Assembly: GCF_018070565.1 (NCBI RefSeq)
Contig: NZ_JAGPXL010000031.1
Location: 1 to 64,000, forward strand
Reading direction: 5' to 3'
Origin: Streptomyces sp. B93
Lineage (GTDB): Bacteria > Actinomycetota > Actinomycetes > Streptomycetales > Streptomycetaceae
Length of the DNA: 64,000 nucleotides
Below the pieces are notes generated by a model. It saw only the letters and a program-made list of their open reading frames with translations. It made no database searches and was not told where the DNA came from. Positions 7,356 to 15,636 of the stretch are shown here, in pieces. The number at the start of each line of letters is the position of its first letter. Positions within the stretch are counted from its first letter, which is position 1. A program made the position numbers and the translations under genes.

Positions 7356-8208
7356 GACGTCATCTCATTTGGATCGGTAGCCTATCGGTCGTGGTTTCGA
7401 TCGTTGAGCGGCTGGTGCCGGATGAGTTGTGGGAGCTGTTCCAGCGGGTGGTCCCGGAGGCTCCCTCGCGGCCTCAGGGCGGCGGTCGGCGTCGGCATGG
7501 CGACCGGGAGGTGTTGGCTGCAATCGTGTTCGTGGCCACGTCGGGCTGCACGTGGCAGCAGCTGCCGTCCGCGTCGTTCGGGCCATCGGGAGCGACGGCT
7601 CACCGGCGCTTTTCCGAGTGGTCGAAGGCCCGGGTGTGGGCAAAACTCCACCGCCTGGTCCTCGATGAGCTTGGTGCCCGCGGCGAGCTGGACTGGTCCC
7701 GCTGTGCGATCGACTCGGTGAACATGCGGGCCCTGAAAAGGGGGAGCTGACAGGTCCGAATCCTGTCGACCGGGGCAAGTACGGCTCGAAGATCCACCTG
7801 ATCACCGAGCGGACCGGTCTGCCCCTGTCCGTCGGGATCTCGGGGGCGAACCTGCACGACAGTCAGGCGCTGATCCCGCTGGTGAAGGGGATACCGCCGA
7901 TCCGCTCCCGGCGCGGACGACGGCGGCGCAAACCGGGAAAGCTCCACGCCGACAAGGGATACGACTACGACCACCTGCGGCGATGGTTACGCAGGCGAGG
8001 CATCAGGCACCGCATCGCCCGCAAGGGCATCGAGTCCTCGACTCGCCTGGGCCGCCACCGCTGGACGATAGAACGCACGATGTCCTGGCTCGCAGGATGC
8101 CGCCGACTGCACCGACGCTACGAGCGCAAAGCCGAGCACTTCCTGGCCTTCACCAGCATCGCCTGCACCCTCATCTGCTATCGCCGACTCACCAAATGAG
8201 ATGGCGTC
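7356..8208 (+). mobile_element. 853-bp IS5-family (IS427-like) element, copy 2
   Basis: The ends are GACGTCATCTCATTTGG (7356-7372) and CCAAATGAGATGGCGTC (8192-8208), flanked by TAA at 7353-7355 and 8209-8211. It is the inverted twin of 1256-2108. The near identity suggests recent transposition or gene conversion. It has inserted into the integrase gene and supplies that gene's present ATG. Confidence 0.9.
7391..8199 (+). CDS. IS5-family transposase in two frames (programmed -1 frameshift), copy 2
   Basis: Frame A runs 7391-7750 from a GTG, and frame B is open to 8199. They overlap at AAAAGGGGG just before the frame A stop, where a -1 slip restores a full DDE transposase of about 269 residues. 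Catalytic motifs are CAIDSVN, ADKGYDYDH and WTIERTMSW. The protein is identical to that of copy 1. Confidence 0.8.
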
Positions 8209-9301
8209 TAAGACACGAGAGGGCGTGGCAGACGCTCTTGCGGCTGTGGGTCTCGCCATGGTCAGTAGGGAAGCCGGTGTGCCGTCGGATGAGTCGCTGC
8301 GGTTGGCGTTCCGGTGGGGGGTTGTGCCCGCGAACGTGGGAGCGGAGCCGCCAGCCGACCTCAAGGCCGCCTACGAGTGGGTCACGACGACCGACCGGCC
8401 GTTGCGCGACCTGGCCGACCCCGAGGTGTTCGAAGACGTGCTGTATCGCCTGAGCTACAAGCTCGACGGCACCCCTGCGGCGGGTGACACCTACAGGCGC
8501 CGTCGCCGCGCGCTGAACACAGCCCTCGAACACGCGGTGGTCGTCGGGGAGCTCCCAGAGAATCCGCTTCAGCGGGCCCGCCGGAAGCATGTCGGCTCCA
8601 ACGGCGTGGTCGACAGGCGCGTTCTCGTGAACGCCGTACAGGCCCGTCAGTTGCTCACGGCAGTTTCCTACGTCGGGTCGTGGGATCGCTGCCGTGGACG
8701 GCGCCTAGCGGCCTTCTACGCGGTCCTGTACTACGCGGGACTCCGACCCGCTGAGGCGGTGGGGCTACGGCTGTCAGACTGCCACTTGCCCGACTCGGGT
8801 TGGGGCACGTTGACGCTGCGGGAGACACGTCCCGTCTCCGGGAAGCAGTGGACCGACTCCGGGGAGCGGCACGACCGCCGGGGCCTGAAGGCGCGGGAGG
8901 CCACCAGCGACCGGCCAGTGCCCATCCCGCCTGTCCTGGTCGCCATCCTGCGGGCCCACCTGAAGGCGTTCGGGACAGCCAAGGAAGGGCGCGTGTTCGG
9001 CAACGAGCGCGGGGGCGTGGTCGGCTCGTCTACCTACTGGCGGGTGTGGGAGGAAGCGCGGGAGTACGCACTTCCGCCGGAACGGGTCGCTACGCCGTTG
9101 GCCGGACGACCGTACGACCTACGGCACGCCTGCATCACGCGATGGCTGAACGCCGGGGTGCCGATCGCTGAGGTGGCCCGCCGGGTCGGCAACTCGCCAG
9201 AGGTGATCCACCGCCGGTATCACGGGTGCATCGACGGTCACGAGGAAGCCGCGAACGCGAAGATCACAAAGGCGCTGGAGGAAGACGGCGACCTGACCTG
9301 A
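8201..9301 (+). pseudogene. int: Tyrosine site-specific integrase with IS-truncated N-terminus
   Basis: The C-terminal catalytic domain is intact: AGLRPAE (R182), YDLRHACITRW (Y305 in the usual His position, R308), and VIHRRYHG (nucleophile Y340). Upstream is part of the core-binding domain (DTYRRRRRALNTALEHAVVV). The present ATG at 8201-8203 lies in the terminal repeat of IS copy 2, and the reading frame enters the native gene at SKTREGVADAL. Related integrases usually have several dozen more residues (arm-binding and the start of the core-binding domain), so this version is N-terminally truncated. It lies 142 bp from the tRNA-Arg attachment site it would have used. Activity is doubtful, though the catalytic residues remain. 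Confidence 0.8.
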
Positions 9302-9352
9302 AGGGCGTGTCGCGTGTATCGCAGATGGTGCGTGAACACTGAGAGACAGTGA

Positions 9353-9391
9353 GAGAGAGCGGGAGACAGTGAGACTGTCTCCCGCTCTCTC
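9353..9391. terminator. 18-bp perfect hairpin between int and tRNA-Arg
   Basis: Arms 9353-9370 and 9374-9391 are perfectly complementary around a 3-base loop, with no T-run after them. The sequence GAGACAGT also recurs just upstream (9343-9350). It could end integrase transcription in either direction, or be arm-type integrase binding sites next to the attachment core. Confidence 0.6.
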
Positions 9392-9443
9392 ATGTCGGCA
9401 TCCGCCCAGGTCTCTATTCAACACTGTGAGGTGACCAGGCGAG

Positions 9444-9515
9444 TGCCCCCGGCAGGATTCGAACCTGCGCACACGGCTCCGGAGGCCGTTGCTCTATCCC
9501 CTGAGCTACGGGGGC
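9444..9515 (-). tRNA. tRNA-Arg (anticodon CCG)
   Basis: The reverse strand folds as a cloverleaf. The acceptor stem GCCCCCG pairs with CGGGGGC, followed by discriminator A. The D-arm is AGCTCAGGGGATAGAGC, the anticodon stem ACGGC/GCCGT has loop CTCCGGA giving anticodon CCG, and the T-arm is GCAGGTTCGAATCCTGC. No CCA is encoded. It is the attachment target of the element to its left and remains intact because the element supplied an identical 3' half. Confidence 0.97.
9452..9485. repeat. Right attachment-site repeat within tRNA-Arg
   Basis: Direct-repeat partner of 2145-2178, with 33 of 34 bases identical. It covers the anticodon loop through the T-arm, the usual crossover zone for tyrosine integrases of actinomycete integrative elements. 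Confidence 0.8.
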
Positions 9516-9683
9516 GTGTCGGTCGCGGTGGTGTGCTCGCGGCGACGGGTAGAACACTACCAGCTCCGGTGGGGTGTTCATGAACAGGTTTGTGGTCGGG
9601 CGGGGGTGCGGTGGGGTCGCCCGGACGGGGTGGAAGTGGGGAAAACCCGGACGCGGTGGCCGGTGCCGACCTACTCTCGAGTT

Positions 9684-10292
9684 GTGCCAGGCGCGTCGGG
9701 CCGGGTGCTTGTTGTGGACGACAACAAGGTCATCCGGCAGTTGATCAGGGTCAATCTCGAGCTGGAGGGCCTCGAGGTCGTGACCGCGGCCGATGGTGCC
9801 GAGTGTCTGGAAGTCGTGCATCAGGTGCGGCCCGATGTGGTCACCCTCGATGTCGTCATGCCTCGGTTGGACGGGCTGCGGACCGCCGCCCGGCTGCGGA
9901 GTGATCCACGCACTCGGGACCTGCCCCTCGTCGTCATCAGTGCTTGTACGCAGTACGAGGTCGAGAGTGGCCTCGACATAGGTGTCGATGCCTTTCTGTC
10001 CAAGCCGTTTGAGCCGGTGGAGCTGGTGCGGGTGGTGCGGGGGTTGGTTGAGGGCGAGGGTGAGGGGGAGTGGGAGGGGAGGCGGCAGAGGCGTGGTGGT
10101 TCGGCGGGTTCTGCCTCGGGTGTCCACCCCGTTCCGGCTGCGGCTGCGGCTTCTACTCCGGCTTCTGCTTCGGCTTCTGCTGCGGCCTCGGCTTCTCCTT
10201 CCGCTTCCGCCTCAGCCGCGCCAGCCGCTCAGCACACCCTCACCACCACCCCCGAGCCCGCGGAGCCCGCTGCCGAGCAGGCCGGTGGGTGA
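9684..10292 (+). CDS. Stand-alone response regulator receiver protein with Ala/Ser-rich tail
   Basis: I start it at the GTG 9684-9686; longer frames would run into the tRNA gene. Residues 1-120 are a CheY-like receiver: acidic pair D12-D13 (VVDDNK), phospho-acceptor D56 (TLDVVMP), Ser in the usual Thr switch position (VVISAC) and Lys in LSKPFEP. No DNA-binding output domain follows, only about 80 residues of low complexity rich in Ala, Ser, Pro and Glu. No kinase is adjacent. It probably acts by protein-protein contact, partner unknown. The receiver is conserved at this spot in Streptomyces as I recall (SCO5351). Confidence 0.85.
   Translation: MPGASGRVLVVDDNKVIRQLIRVNLELEGLEVVTAADGAECLEVVHQVRPDVVTLDVVMPRLDGLRTAARLRSDPRTRDLPLVVISACTQYEVESGLDIGVDAFLSKPFEPVELVRVVRGLVEGEGEGEWEGRRQRRGGSAGSASGVHPVPAAAAASTPASASASAAASASPSASASAAPAAQHTLTTTPEPAEPAAEQAGG
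10135..10230 (+). repeat. GGCTTC-type hexanucleotide microsatellite inside the regulator gene
   Basis: Imperfect tandem GGCTGC/GGCTTC/TGCTTC hexamers encode the alternating Ala-Ser tail of the receiver protein. Such tracts vary in copy number by slippage, so tail length probably differs between strains. Confidence 0.6.
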
Positions 10293-10403
10293 GGCGGGTC
10301 CGGGGGGCGACCGGTCCGCTGACGTCGCCGTGCCCGTCCATATCCCGGGACCGTCCCCAAACCGGTTCGCATACCCACCCCCCTCCTCCCATACGCTTGT
10401 CCC

Positions 10404-11375
10404 GTGACCCCCGTCGAGCTCTCCCGTACCGTCCTGCACGCCGTGCGTCGTGCTGTTGATGACGGGGAGCTGGCGGTTGCCGTGCCCGAGCGGGCCGTCG
10501 TGGGGGCGCCCGGGCCGGGTGGGTGTGGGGATTACGCCACCAACATCGCCCTTCAGCTGGCGCGGCCCGCCGGGCAGCCCGCGGTGCGGGTAGCTGAGGT
10601 ACTGCGGGGGTATCTCGGGCAGGTTGACGGGATCGAGGGCGTCGAGATCACCGGACCCGGGTTCCTCAACATCCGGCTCGACGACGGCGCCGCCCTCGAC
10701 GTCGTACGGCGGATTCTGCGGGAGCGGGAGCGGTACGGGCATTCACGGGTCATGGAAGGGCAGGTCGTCTCGCTGCGCGTGCCGTACGAGGTGCGGGCCG
10801 AGGCCGTTGCCGATGCCGTCGTACGGATCGTCGCCTCACAGGGGGGACGGGGTGAGGTCGAGCACCAGGAGCCTGTCAACCTGCGGCCCGTGCCCGCCCA
10901 CGAGGACCCCTCGGTTCTCGGTGCCGATGCCGCGCTCTGGGCCCTGCTGTCCCCCGCCCCGCACGACCGGCCCAGGGTCAGTGCGGAGCATCTCGTGCAG
11001 CGGGAGTGCAATCCGCTGTTCCGGGTGCGGTACGCCCATGCGCGGACCAGGGCGGTGAGGCGCAACGCCGTCGACCTCGGGTTCGGTGCGGAGGCGCGGG
11101 GCGCCCTGAGTAAGAACCAGCAGCTTGTTTCCCTGCTCGCCGATCATCCCCGGGTTCTCGAAGCCGCCGCCCGGCACCGTGCCCCCGACCGTCTCGCCCG
11201 GCACCTCGTCGCGGTCGCCGATGCCGTGCTGCCCATGGTGCCGACCGTGCTGCCCCGTGGGGACGAGAAACCCTCGGCCGCCCACCGGACCCGGCTCGCT
11301 GTCGCCGAAGCCGCCGGGGCGGTGCTCGCCGGTGGCCTGTCCCTGCTCGGCATCGATGCACCCGATCACCTCTGA
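10404..11375 (+). CDS. nrtL: ArgS-related anticodon-binding protein NrtL
   Basis: A 323-residue protein made of the two RNA-binding ends of arginyl-tRNA synthetase without the catalytic centre. Residues about 1-95 match the ArgRS N-terminal Add-1 domain (GGCGDYATNIALQLA, GPGFLNIRL). The C-terminal part (about 185-323) is a DALR-type anticodon-binding domain (VQRECNPLFRVRYAHARTRA). There is no HIGH or KMSKS signature, so it cannot charge tRNA by the normal mechanism. It starts at GTG 10404, is followed by lysA, and lies near tRNA-Arg(CCG), though proximity need not mean partnership. The function is not established to my knowledge. Confidence 0.85.
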   Translation: MTPVELSRTVLHAVRRAVDDGELAVAVPERAVVGAPGPGGCGDYATNIALQLARPAGQPAVRVAEVLRGYLGQVDGIEGVEITGPGFLNIRLDDGAALDVVRRILRERERYGHSRVMEGQVVSLRVPYEVRAEAVADAVVRIVASQGGRGEVEHQEPVNLRPVPAHEDPSVLGADAALWALLSPAPHDRPRVSAEHLVQRECNPLFRVRYAHARTRAVRRNAVDLGFGAEARGALSKNQQLVSLLADHPRVLEAAARHRAPDRLARHLVAVADAVLPMVPTVLPRGDEKPSAAHRTRLAVAEAAGAVLAGGLSLLGIDAPDHL

Positions 11376-11429
11376 AGGGGCGCCTCCCGGTCGCCCCGAG
11401 ACGAGCCACCCGAGAAAGCCTGCGAAGAC

Positions 11430-12821
11430 ATGAGCCGTTCCGCACACCCCGCCGGGCCCCGGCACGCCGACGTCCTGCCCGAGGGGCACTACTCCGCCCC
11501 GCCCGCCGATCTCAACGTGCTCGACCCCAAGGTGTGGGCCGAGACCGTCAGGCGTGGGGAGGAGGGGGTGCTCTCCGTGGGGGGTGTCGACGTCACCGCG
11601 CTCGCGGAGGAGTTCGGTACCCCCGCCTACATCCTCGACGAGGCCGACTTCCGGGCGCGGGCCCGGGCCTGGCGGGCCGCCTTCGGGGCGGACGCCGATG
11701 TGTTCTACGCCGGTAAGGCGTTCCTCTCCCGGGCCGTGGTGCGGTGGCTGCACGAGGAGGGGCTCAATCTGGATGTTTGTTCCGGGGGTGAGCTGGCGAC
11801 CGCTCTCTCCGCCGGGATGCCCGCCGAGCGCATCGCCTTCCACGGGAACAACAAGTCCGTCGACGAGATCGAGCGGGCCGTCCGGGCCGGGGTGGGGCGG
11901 ATCGTCCTGGACTCCTTCCAGGAGATCGTGCGGGTCGCGCACATCGCCCAGTCGCTCGGCAAGCGGCAGCGCGTGCAGATTCGTATCACCGTGGGGGTGG
12001 AGGCGCACACGCACGAGTTCATCGCCACCGCTCACGAGGATCAGAAGTTCGGGATTCCGCTGGCGGGCGGGCAGGCCGCGGAGGCCGTGCGGCGGGCGCT
12101 CAGGCTGGACGGGCTCGAGCTGATCGGGATCCACTCGCACATCGGGTCGCAGATCTTCGACATGTCCGGGTTCGAGGTGGCCGCCCACCGGGTCGTTGGG
12201 CTGCTCAAGGAGATTCGTGACGAGCACGGCGTGGAGCTGCCCGAGATCGATCTCGGGGGCGGGCTCGGGATCGCCTACACCAGCGATGACGATCCCCGTG
12301 AGCCGCACGAGATCGCCAAGGCGTTGAGTGAGATCGTCACGCGTGAGTGCGAGAGCGCGAAGCTGCGGACGCCTCGGATCTCCGTCGAGCCGGGGCGGGC
12401 CATCGTCGGGCCCACCGCCTTCACCCTCTACGAGGTCGGCACCGTCAAGCCGCTCGACGGGCTGCGGACCTATGTGTCCGTCGACGGTGGCATGTCCGAC
12501 AACATCCGGACCGCGCTCTACGACGCCGAGTACAGCGTGGCGCTCGTCTCCCGTTCCTCCGACGCCCCGCCGATGCTCTCGCGTGTCGTCGGCAAGCACT
12601 GTGAGAGCGGGGACATCGTGGTCAAGGACGCCTTCCTGCCCGCCGACGTGGCGCCGGGGGACCTGATCGCCGTACCGGCGACGGGCGCCTACTGCCGGTC
12701 CATGGCCAGCAACTACAACCACGTCCTGCGGCCGCCCGTGGTGGCCGTGCGGGACGGCGAGGCCCGGGTCATCGTCCGGCGGGAGACGGAGGACGACCTC
12801 CTGCGTCTCGACGTCGGGTGA
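11430..12821 (+). CDS. lysA: Diaminopimelate decarboxylase
   Basis: Catalyses the last step of lysine synthesis, meso-diaminopimelate to L-lysine plus CO2, with PLP. It is a fold-III alanine-racemase-type barrel: PLP lysine in DVFYAGKAFLS, GGELATAL, the HSHIGSQIF loop, the glycine-rich phosphate site EIDLGGGLGIAYT, and C-terminal CESGDIVVKDAFLP with the active-site cysteine, then AYCRSMASNYN. At 463 residues it is normal for actinobacteria. It is followed by a clear hairpin terminator and then by hom, so Lys and Thr branches of the aspartate family are side by side. Confidence 0.96.
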   Translation: MSRSAHPAGPRHADVLPEGHYSAPPADLNVLDPKVWAETVRRGEEGVLSVGGVDVTALAEEFGTPAYILDEADFRARARAWRAAFGADADVFYAGKAFLSRAVVRWLHEEGLNLDVCSGGELATALSAGMPAERIAFHGNNKSVDEIERAVRAGVGRIVLDSFQEIVRVAHIAQSLGKRQRVQIRITVGVEAHTHEFIATAHEDQKFGIPLAGGQAAEAVRRALRLDGLELIGIHSHIGSQIFDMSGFEVAAHRVVGLLKEIRDEHGVELPEIDLGGGLGIAYTSDDDPREPHEIAKALSEIVTRECESAKLRTPRISVEPGRAIVGPTAFTLYEVGTVKPLDGLRTYVSVDGGMSDNIRTALYDAEYSVALVSRSSDAPPMLSRVVGKHCESGDIVVKDAFLPADVAPGDLIAVPATGAYCRSMASNYNHVLRPPVVAVRDGEARVIVRRETEDDLLRLDVG

Positions 12822-12831
12822 CACCCGCCCG

Positions 12832-12861
12832 GGGACGGAAGATCTTCTGTTCTTCCGTCCC
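12832..12861 (+). terminator. Terminator downstream of lysA
   Basis: Arms GGGACGGAAGA (12832-12842) and TCTTCCGTCCC (12851-12861) pair perfectly around an 8-base loop, 10 bases after the lysA stop. No strong T-run, as is common in Streptomyces. Confidence 0.75.
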
Positions 12862-12964
12862 GCAGAAATGAAATCGATGTCTCACGATCCGGACCGAGGG
12901 CAGAAACTCCGGTCCGGTGAGTGAGACTGGAGCAACCGTAGACGGTATGAGGAAACGAGGTCGG

Positions 12965-14257
12965 ATGATGCGTACGCGTCCGCTGAAGGTGGCGCTGCTG
13001 GGCTGTGGGGTCGTCGGCTCAGAGGTGGCGCGCATCATGACGACGCACGCCGACGACCTCGCCGCCCGGATCGGGGCACCCGTGGAACTGGCCGGGGTCG
13101 CCGTCCGGCGGCCCGGGAAGGTGCGGGAGGGCATCCCGGCCGAGCTGATCACCACCGACGCGACCGCCCTCGTCAAACGCGGCGACATTGATGTCGTGGT
13201 GGAGGTCATCGGGGGGATCGAGCCCGCCCGTACGCTCATCACCACCGCCTTCGCGCACGGGGCCTCCGTCGTCTCCGCCAACAAGGCGCTGCTCGCCCAG
13301 GAAGGCGCCGATCTGCACGCCGCCGCCGAGCAGCACGGGCGGGACCTGTACTACGAGGCCGCCGTCGCCGGCGCCATCCCGCTGATCCGGCCGCTGCGCG
13401 AGTCCCTCGCGGGGGACAAGGTCAACCGGGTACTCGGGATCGTCAACGGCACCACCAACTTCATCCTCGACAAGATGGACTCGACCGGGGCGGGGTACCA
13501 GGAAGCCCTCGACGAGGCCACCGCGCTCGGATACGCCGAAGCCGACCCGACCGCCGACGTCGAGGGGTTCGACGCCGCCGCCAAGGCCGCCATCCTCGCC
13601 GGGATCGCCTTCCACACGCGCGTGCGCCTCGACGACGTCTACCGCGAGGGCATGACCGAGGTGACCGCCGCCGACTTCGTCTCCGCCCGGGAGATGGGGT
13701 GCACCATCAAGCTGCTCGCCATCTGCGAGCGGGCCGAGGACGGGGGATCGGTGACCGCGCGGGTGCATCCCGCGATGATCCCGCTCACGCATCCGCTCGC
13801 CTCCGTGCGCGGCGCGTACAACGCCGTGTTCGTGGAGTCGGACGCCGCCGGGCAACTGATGTTCTACGGCCCCGGGGCCGGCGGCAGTCCCACCGCCTCC
13901 GCCGTCCTCGGTGACCTCGTCGCCGTGTGCCGCAACCGGCTCAACGGGGCCACCGGGCCCGGTGAGTCGGCGTACGCCGCACTGCCGGTGTCGTCGATGG
14001 GCGAGGTCGTCACGCGGTACCACATCAGCCTGGACGTCGCGGACAAACCCGGTGTCCTCGCCCAGGTCGCGACCGTGTTCGCCGAGCACGGGGTGTCCAT
14101 CGACACCGTCCGTCAGCAGGGCAAGGACGGCGAGGCGTCCCTCGTCGTCGTCACCCATCGTGCGTCCGACGCGGCCCTCGGCGGGACCGTGGAGGCGTTG
14201 CGCAAGCTCGACACCGTGCGGGGTGTCGCCAGCATCATGCGGGTTGAAGGAGAGTAA
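12965..14257 (+). CDS. hom: Homoserine dehydrogenase
   Basis: NAD(P)H-dependent reduction of aspartate semialdehyde to homoserine, the committed step toward Thr and Met. An N-terminal Rossmann motif (VALLGCGVVGSEVARI), the catalytic-domain signature with YYEAAVAGAIPLIRPLRES and GIVNGTTNFIL, and a C-terminal ACT domain (YHISLDVADKPGVLAQVATV) that normally confers threonine feedback. I choose ATG 12965 (MMRTRPLKV) over in-frame starts at 12917 and 12947 because the extra residues are unlike the family; the next ATG at 12968 is equally possible. About 430 residues. thrC follows after 6 bases, so the two are co-transcribed. Confidence 0.95.
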   Translation: MMRTRPLKVALLGCGVVGSEVARIMTTHADDLAARIGAPVELAGVAVRRPGKVREGIPAELITTDATALVKRGDIDVVVEVIGGIEPARTLITTAFAHGASVVSANKALLAQEGADLHAAAEQHGRDLYYEAAVAGAIPLIRPLRESLAGDKVNRVLGIVNGTTNFILDKMDSTGAGYQEALDEATALGYAEADPTADVEGFDAAAKAAILAGIAFHTRVRLDDVYREGMTEVTAADFVSAREMGCTIKLLAICERAEDGGSVTARVHPAMIPLTHPLASVRGAYNAVFVESDAAGQLMFYGPGAGGSPTASAVLGDLVAVCRNRLNGATGPGESAYAALPVSSMGEVVTRYHISLDVADKPGVLAQVATVFAEHGVSIDTVRQQGKDGEASLVVVTHRASDAALGGTVEALRKLDTVRGVASIMRVEGE

Positions 14258-14263
14258 CCAGCA

Positions 14264-15322
14264 ATGACCCACCAGTGGCGCGGAATCATCGAGGAGTACC
14301 GGGACCGGCTGCCCGTCTCCGACACGACGCCGGTCGTGACGCTCCGTGAGGGCGGTACGCCCCTCGTACCCGCGCAGGTGCTCTCCGAGCGCACGGGCTG
14401 CGAGGTCCACCTGAAGGTGGAGGGCGCCAACCCCACCGGGTCCTTCAAGGACCGCGGCATGACCATGGCCATCAGCAAGGCCAAGGAGGAGGGGGCCAAG
14501 GCCGTGATCTGTGCCTCCACCGGCAACACCTCCGCCTCCGCCGCCGCCTACGCCGTGCGCGCGGGGATGGTCTCGGCGGTTCTGGTGCCGCAGGGCAAGA
14601 TCGCCCTGGGGAAGATGGGCCAGGCACTCGTCCACGGCGCCAAGATCCTCCAGGTCGACGGCAACTTCGACGACTGTCTGACCCTGGCCCGCGCGCTCAG
14701 CGACAACTACCCCGTGGCGCTGGTCAATTCGGTCAATCCGGTGCGTATCGAGGGTCAGAAGACGGCCGCGTTCGAGATCGTCGACATGCTCGGCGACGCC
14801 CCGGACATCCATGTCCTGCCGGTCGGCAACGCGGGCAACATCACCGCCTACTGGCGGGGTTACCGGGAGTACGCCGCCGACGGCGTGGCCACGAAGACCC
14901 CGCGCATGTGGGGGTACCAGGCCTCCGGCTCCGCGCCCATCGTGCGCGGTGAGGTCGTCAAGGACCCGTCGACGATCGCCACCGCCATCCGGATCGGCAA
15001 CCCGGCCTCCTGGCAGTACGCGCTCGCCGCCCGCGACGAGTCCGGCGGCCACATCGACGAGGTGACGGACCGTGAGATCCTGCGCGCCTACCGGCTGTTG
15101 GCCGCGCAGGAGGGTGTCTTCGTCGAGCCCGCCTCCGCCGCGTCCGTGGCCGGGCTGCTGAAGGCCGCCGAGCAGGGCAAGGTCGACCCCGGGCAGCGGA
15201 TCGTGTGCACCGTCACCGGCAACGGCCTCAAGGACCCCGACTGGGCCGTCGCGGGCGCCCCGCAGCCCGTCACCGTCCCGGTCGACGCGGCGACGGCGGC
15301 CGAGCGCCTGGGTCTGGTCTGA
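14264..15322 (+). CDS. thrC: Threonine synthase
   Basis: Converts O-phosphohomoserine to threonine with PLP. A fold-II PLP enzyme of 352 residues: lysine in NPTGSFKDRGMTMA, ASTGNTSASAAAYA, glycine-rich cofactor loop LPVGNAGNITAYW, and VTGNGLKDP near the end. A strong ribosome-binding site GAAGGAGAG lies in the tail of hom, six bases separate the genes, and thrB follows after about 310 bp. The three genes cover aspartate semialdehyde to threonine. Confidence 0.96.
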   Translation: MTHQWRGIIEEYRDRLPVSDTTPVVTLREGGTPLVPAQVLSERTGCEVHLKVEGANPTGSFKDRGMTMAISKAKEEGAKAVICASTGNTSASAAAYAVRAGMVSAVLVPQGKIALGKMGQALVHGAKILQVDGNFDDCLTLARALSDNYPVALVNSVNPVRIEGQKTAAFEIVDMLGDAPDIHVLPVGNAGNITAYWRGYREYAADGVATKTPRMWGYQASGSAPIVRGEVVKDPSTIATAIRIGNPASWQYALAARDESGGHIDEVTDREILRAYRLLAAQEGVFVEPASAASVAGLLKAAEQGKVDPGQRIVCTVTGNGLKDPDWAVAGAPQPVTVPVDAATAAERLGLV

Positions 15323-15636
15323 GAGGACCTGCGGGCCGAGGGCGGAACCCGGTCGAGTACCCACCCCGACCGGGGTAAACCTTCCCCGGCCCGAGAAACA
15401 CGTCCACCGAGGTCATTCCCTGGGAAGGGGGCACAGGGGGCTTACGACACGCATCGTGCGCCTCCTGTGCGCCCTATGTCGCCACAGAACCTTCCTTCGA
15501 TAAGCTGTACCGAACCCGCCTCCCGCATATGCCCGTCGAGGGCACGGTGCCGAGCGGCCCGAGGGGCCGGGGTTCCCGTACGTATCGTCTTCGAATGTCC
15601 TCGACCATCACGCAGCTCAAGGAGAGTCAACGAGCG
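15323..15636 (+). other. thrC-thrB intergenic region
   Basis: About 310 bp without a gene. It contains several GC-rich partial dyads (for example around 15355-15385 and 15430-15475) but no clean hairpin with a T-run. A separate thrB promoter is likely here given the distance; I cannot place its boxes reliably. AAGGAGAG at 15619-15626 is the thrB ribosome-binding site. Confidence 0.5.

Larger units (their letters stand above)
2145..9485. mobile_element. Integrative element in tRNA-Arg(CCG), about 7.3 kb
   Basis: Two 34-bp direct repeats differing at one base bound this interval, and the right one lies inside an intact tRNA gene. A tyrosine integrase lies 142 bp from the tRNA 3' end. The left repeat carries only the displaced tRNA 3' half. 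This is the standard layout after site-specific integration into the 3' part of a tRNA gene. Cargo: MTase plus DUF262-HNH nuclease, a broken GIY-YIG gene, and a HAD plus membrane protein pair. No rep, tra or excisionase gene is recognisable, and the integrase is truncated by an IS. As I recall, S. coelicolor has an actinomycete integrative element (AICESco5349) at a tRNA-Arg in the equivalent position. Confidence 0.75.

Noticed and set aside
10135..10230. A CRISPR-like or regulatory tandem array
   Set aside because: The repeats are in-frame hexamers encoding Ala/Ser with no spacers; it is a coding microsatellite. I saw no CRISPR array or cas gene in the window.
10836..12824. Long minus-strand frame antisense to nrtL and lysA (also 13019-15364 and 16695-19319 antisense to hom/thrC and rho)
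   Set aside because: These are shadows of high-GC genes with strong family matches on the other strand; no motifs, poor starts.
12822..12964. A lysine or threonine riboswitch/leader before hom
   Set aside because: The interval is short and its only clear structure is the lysA terminator; no riboswitch core or Thr/Ile-rich leader peptide is visible.
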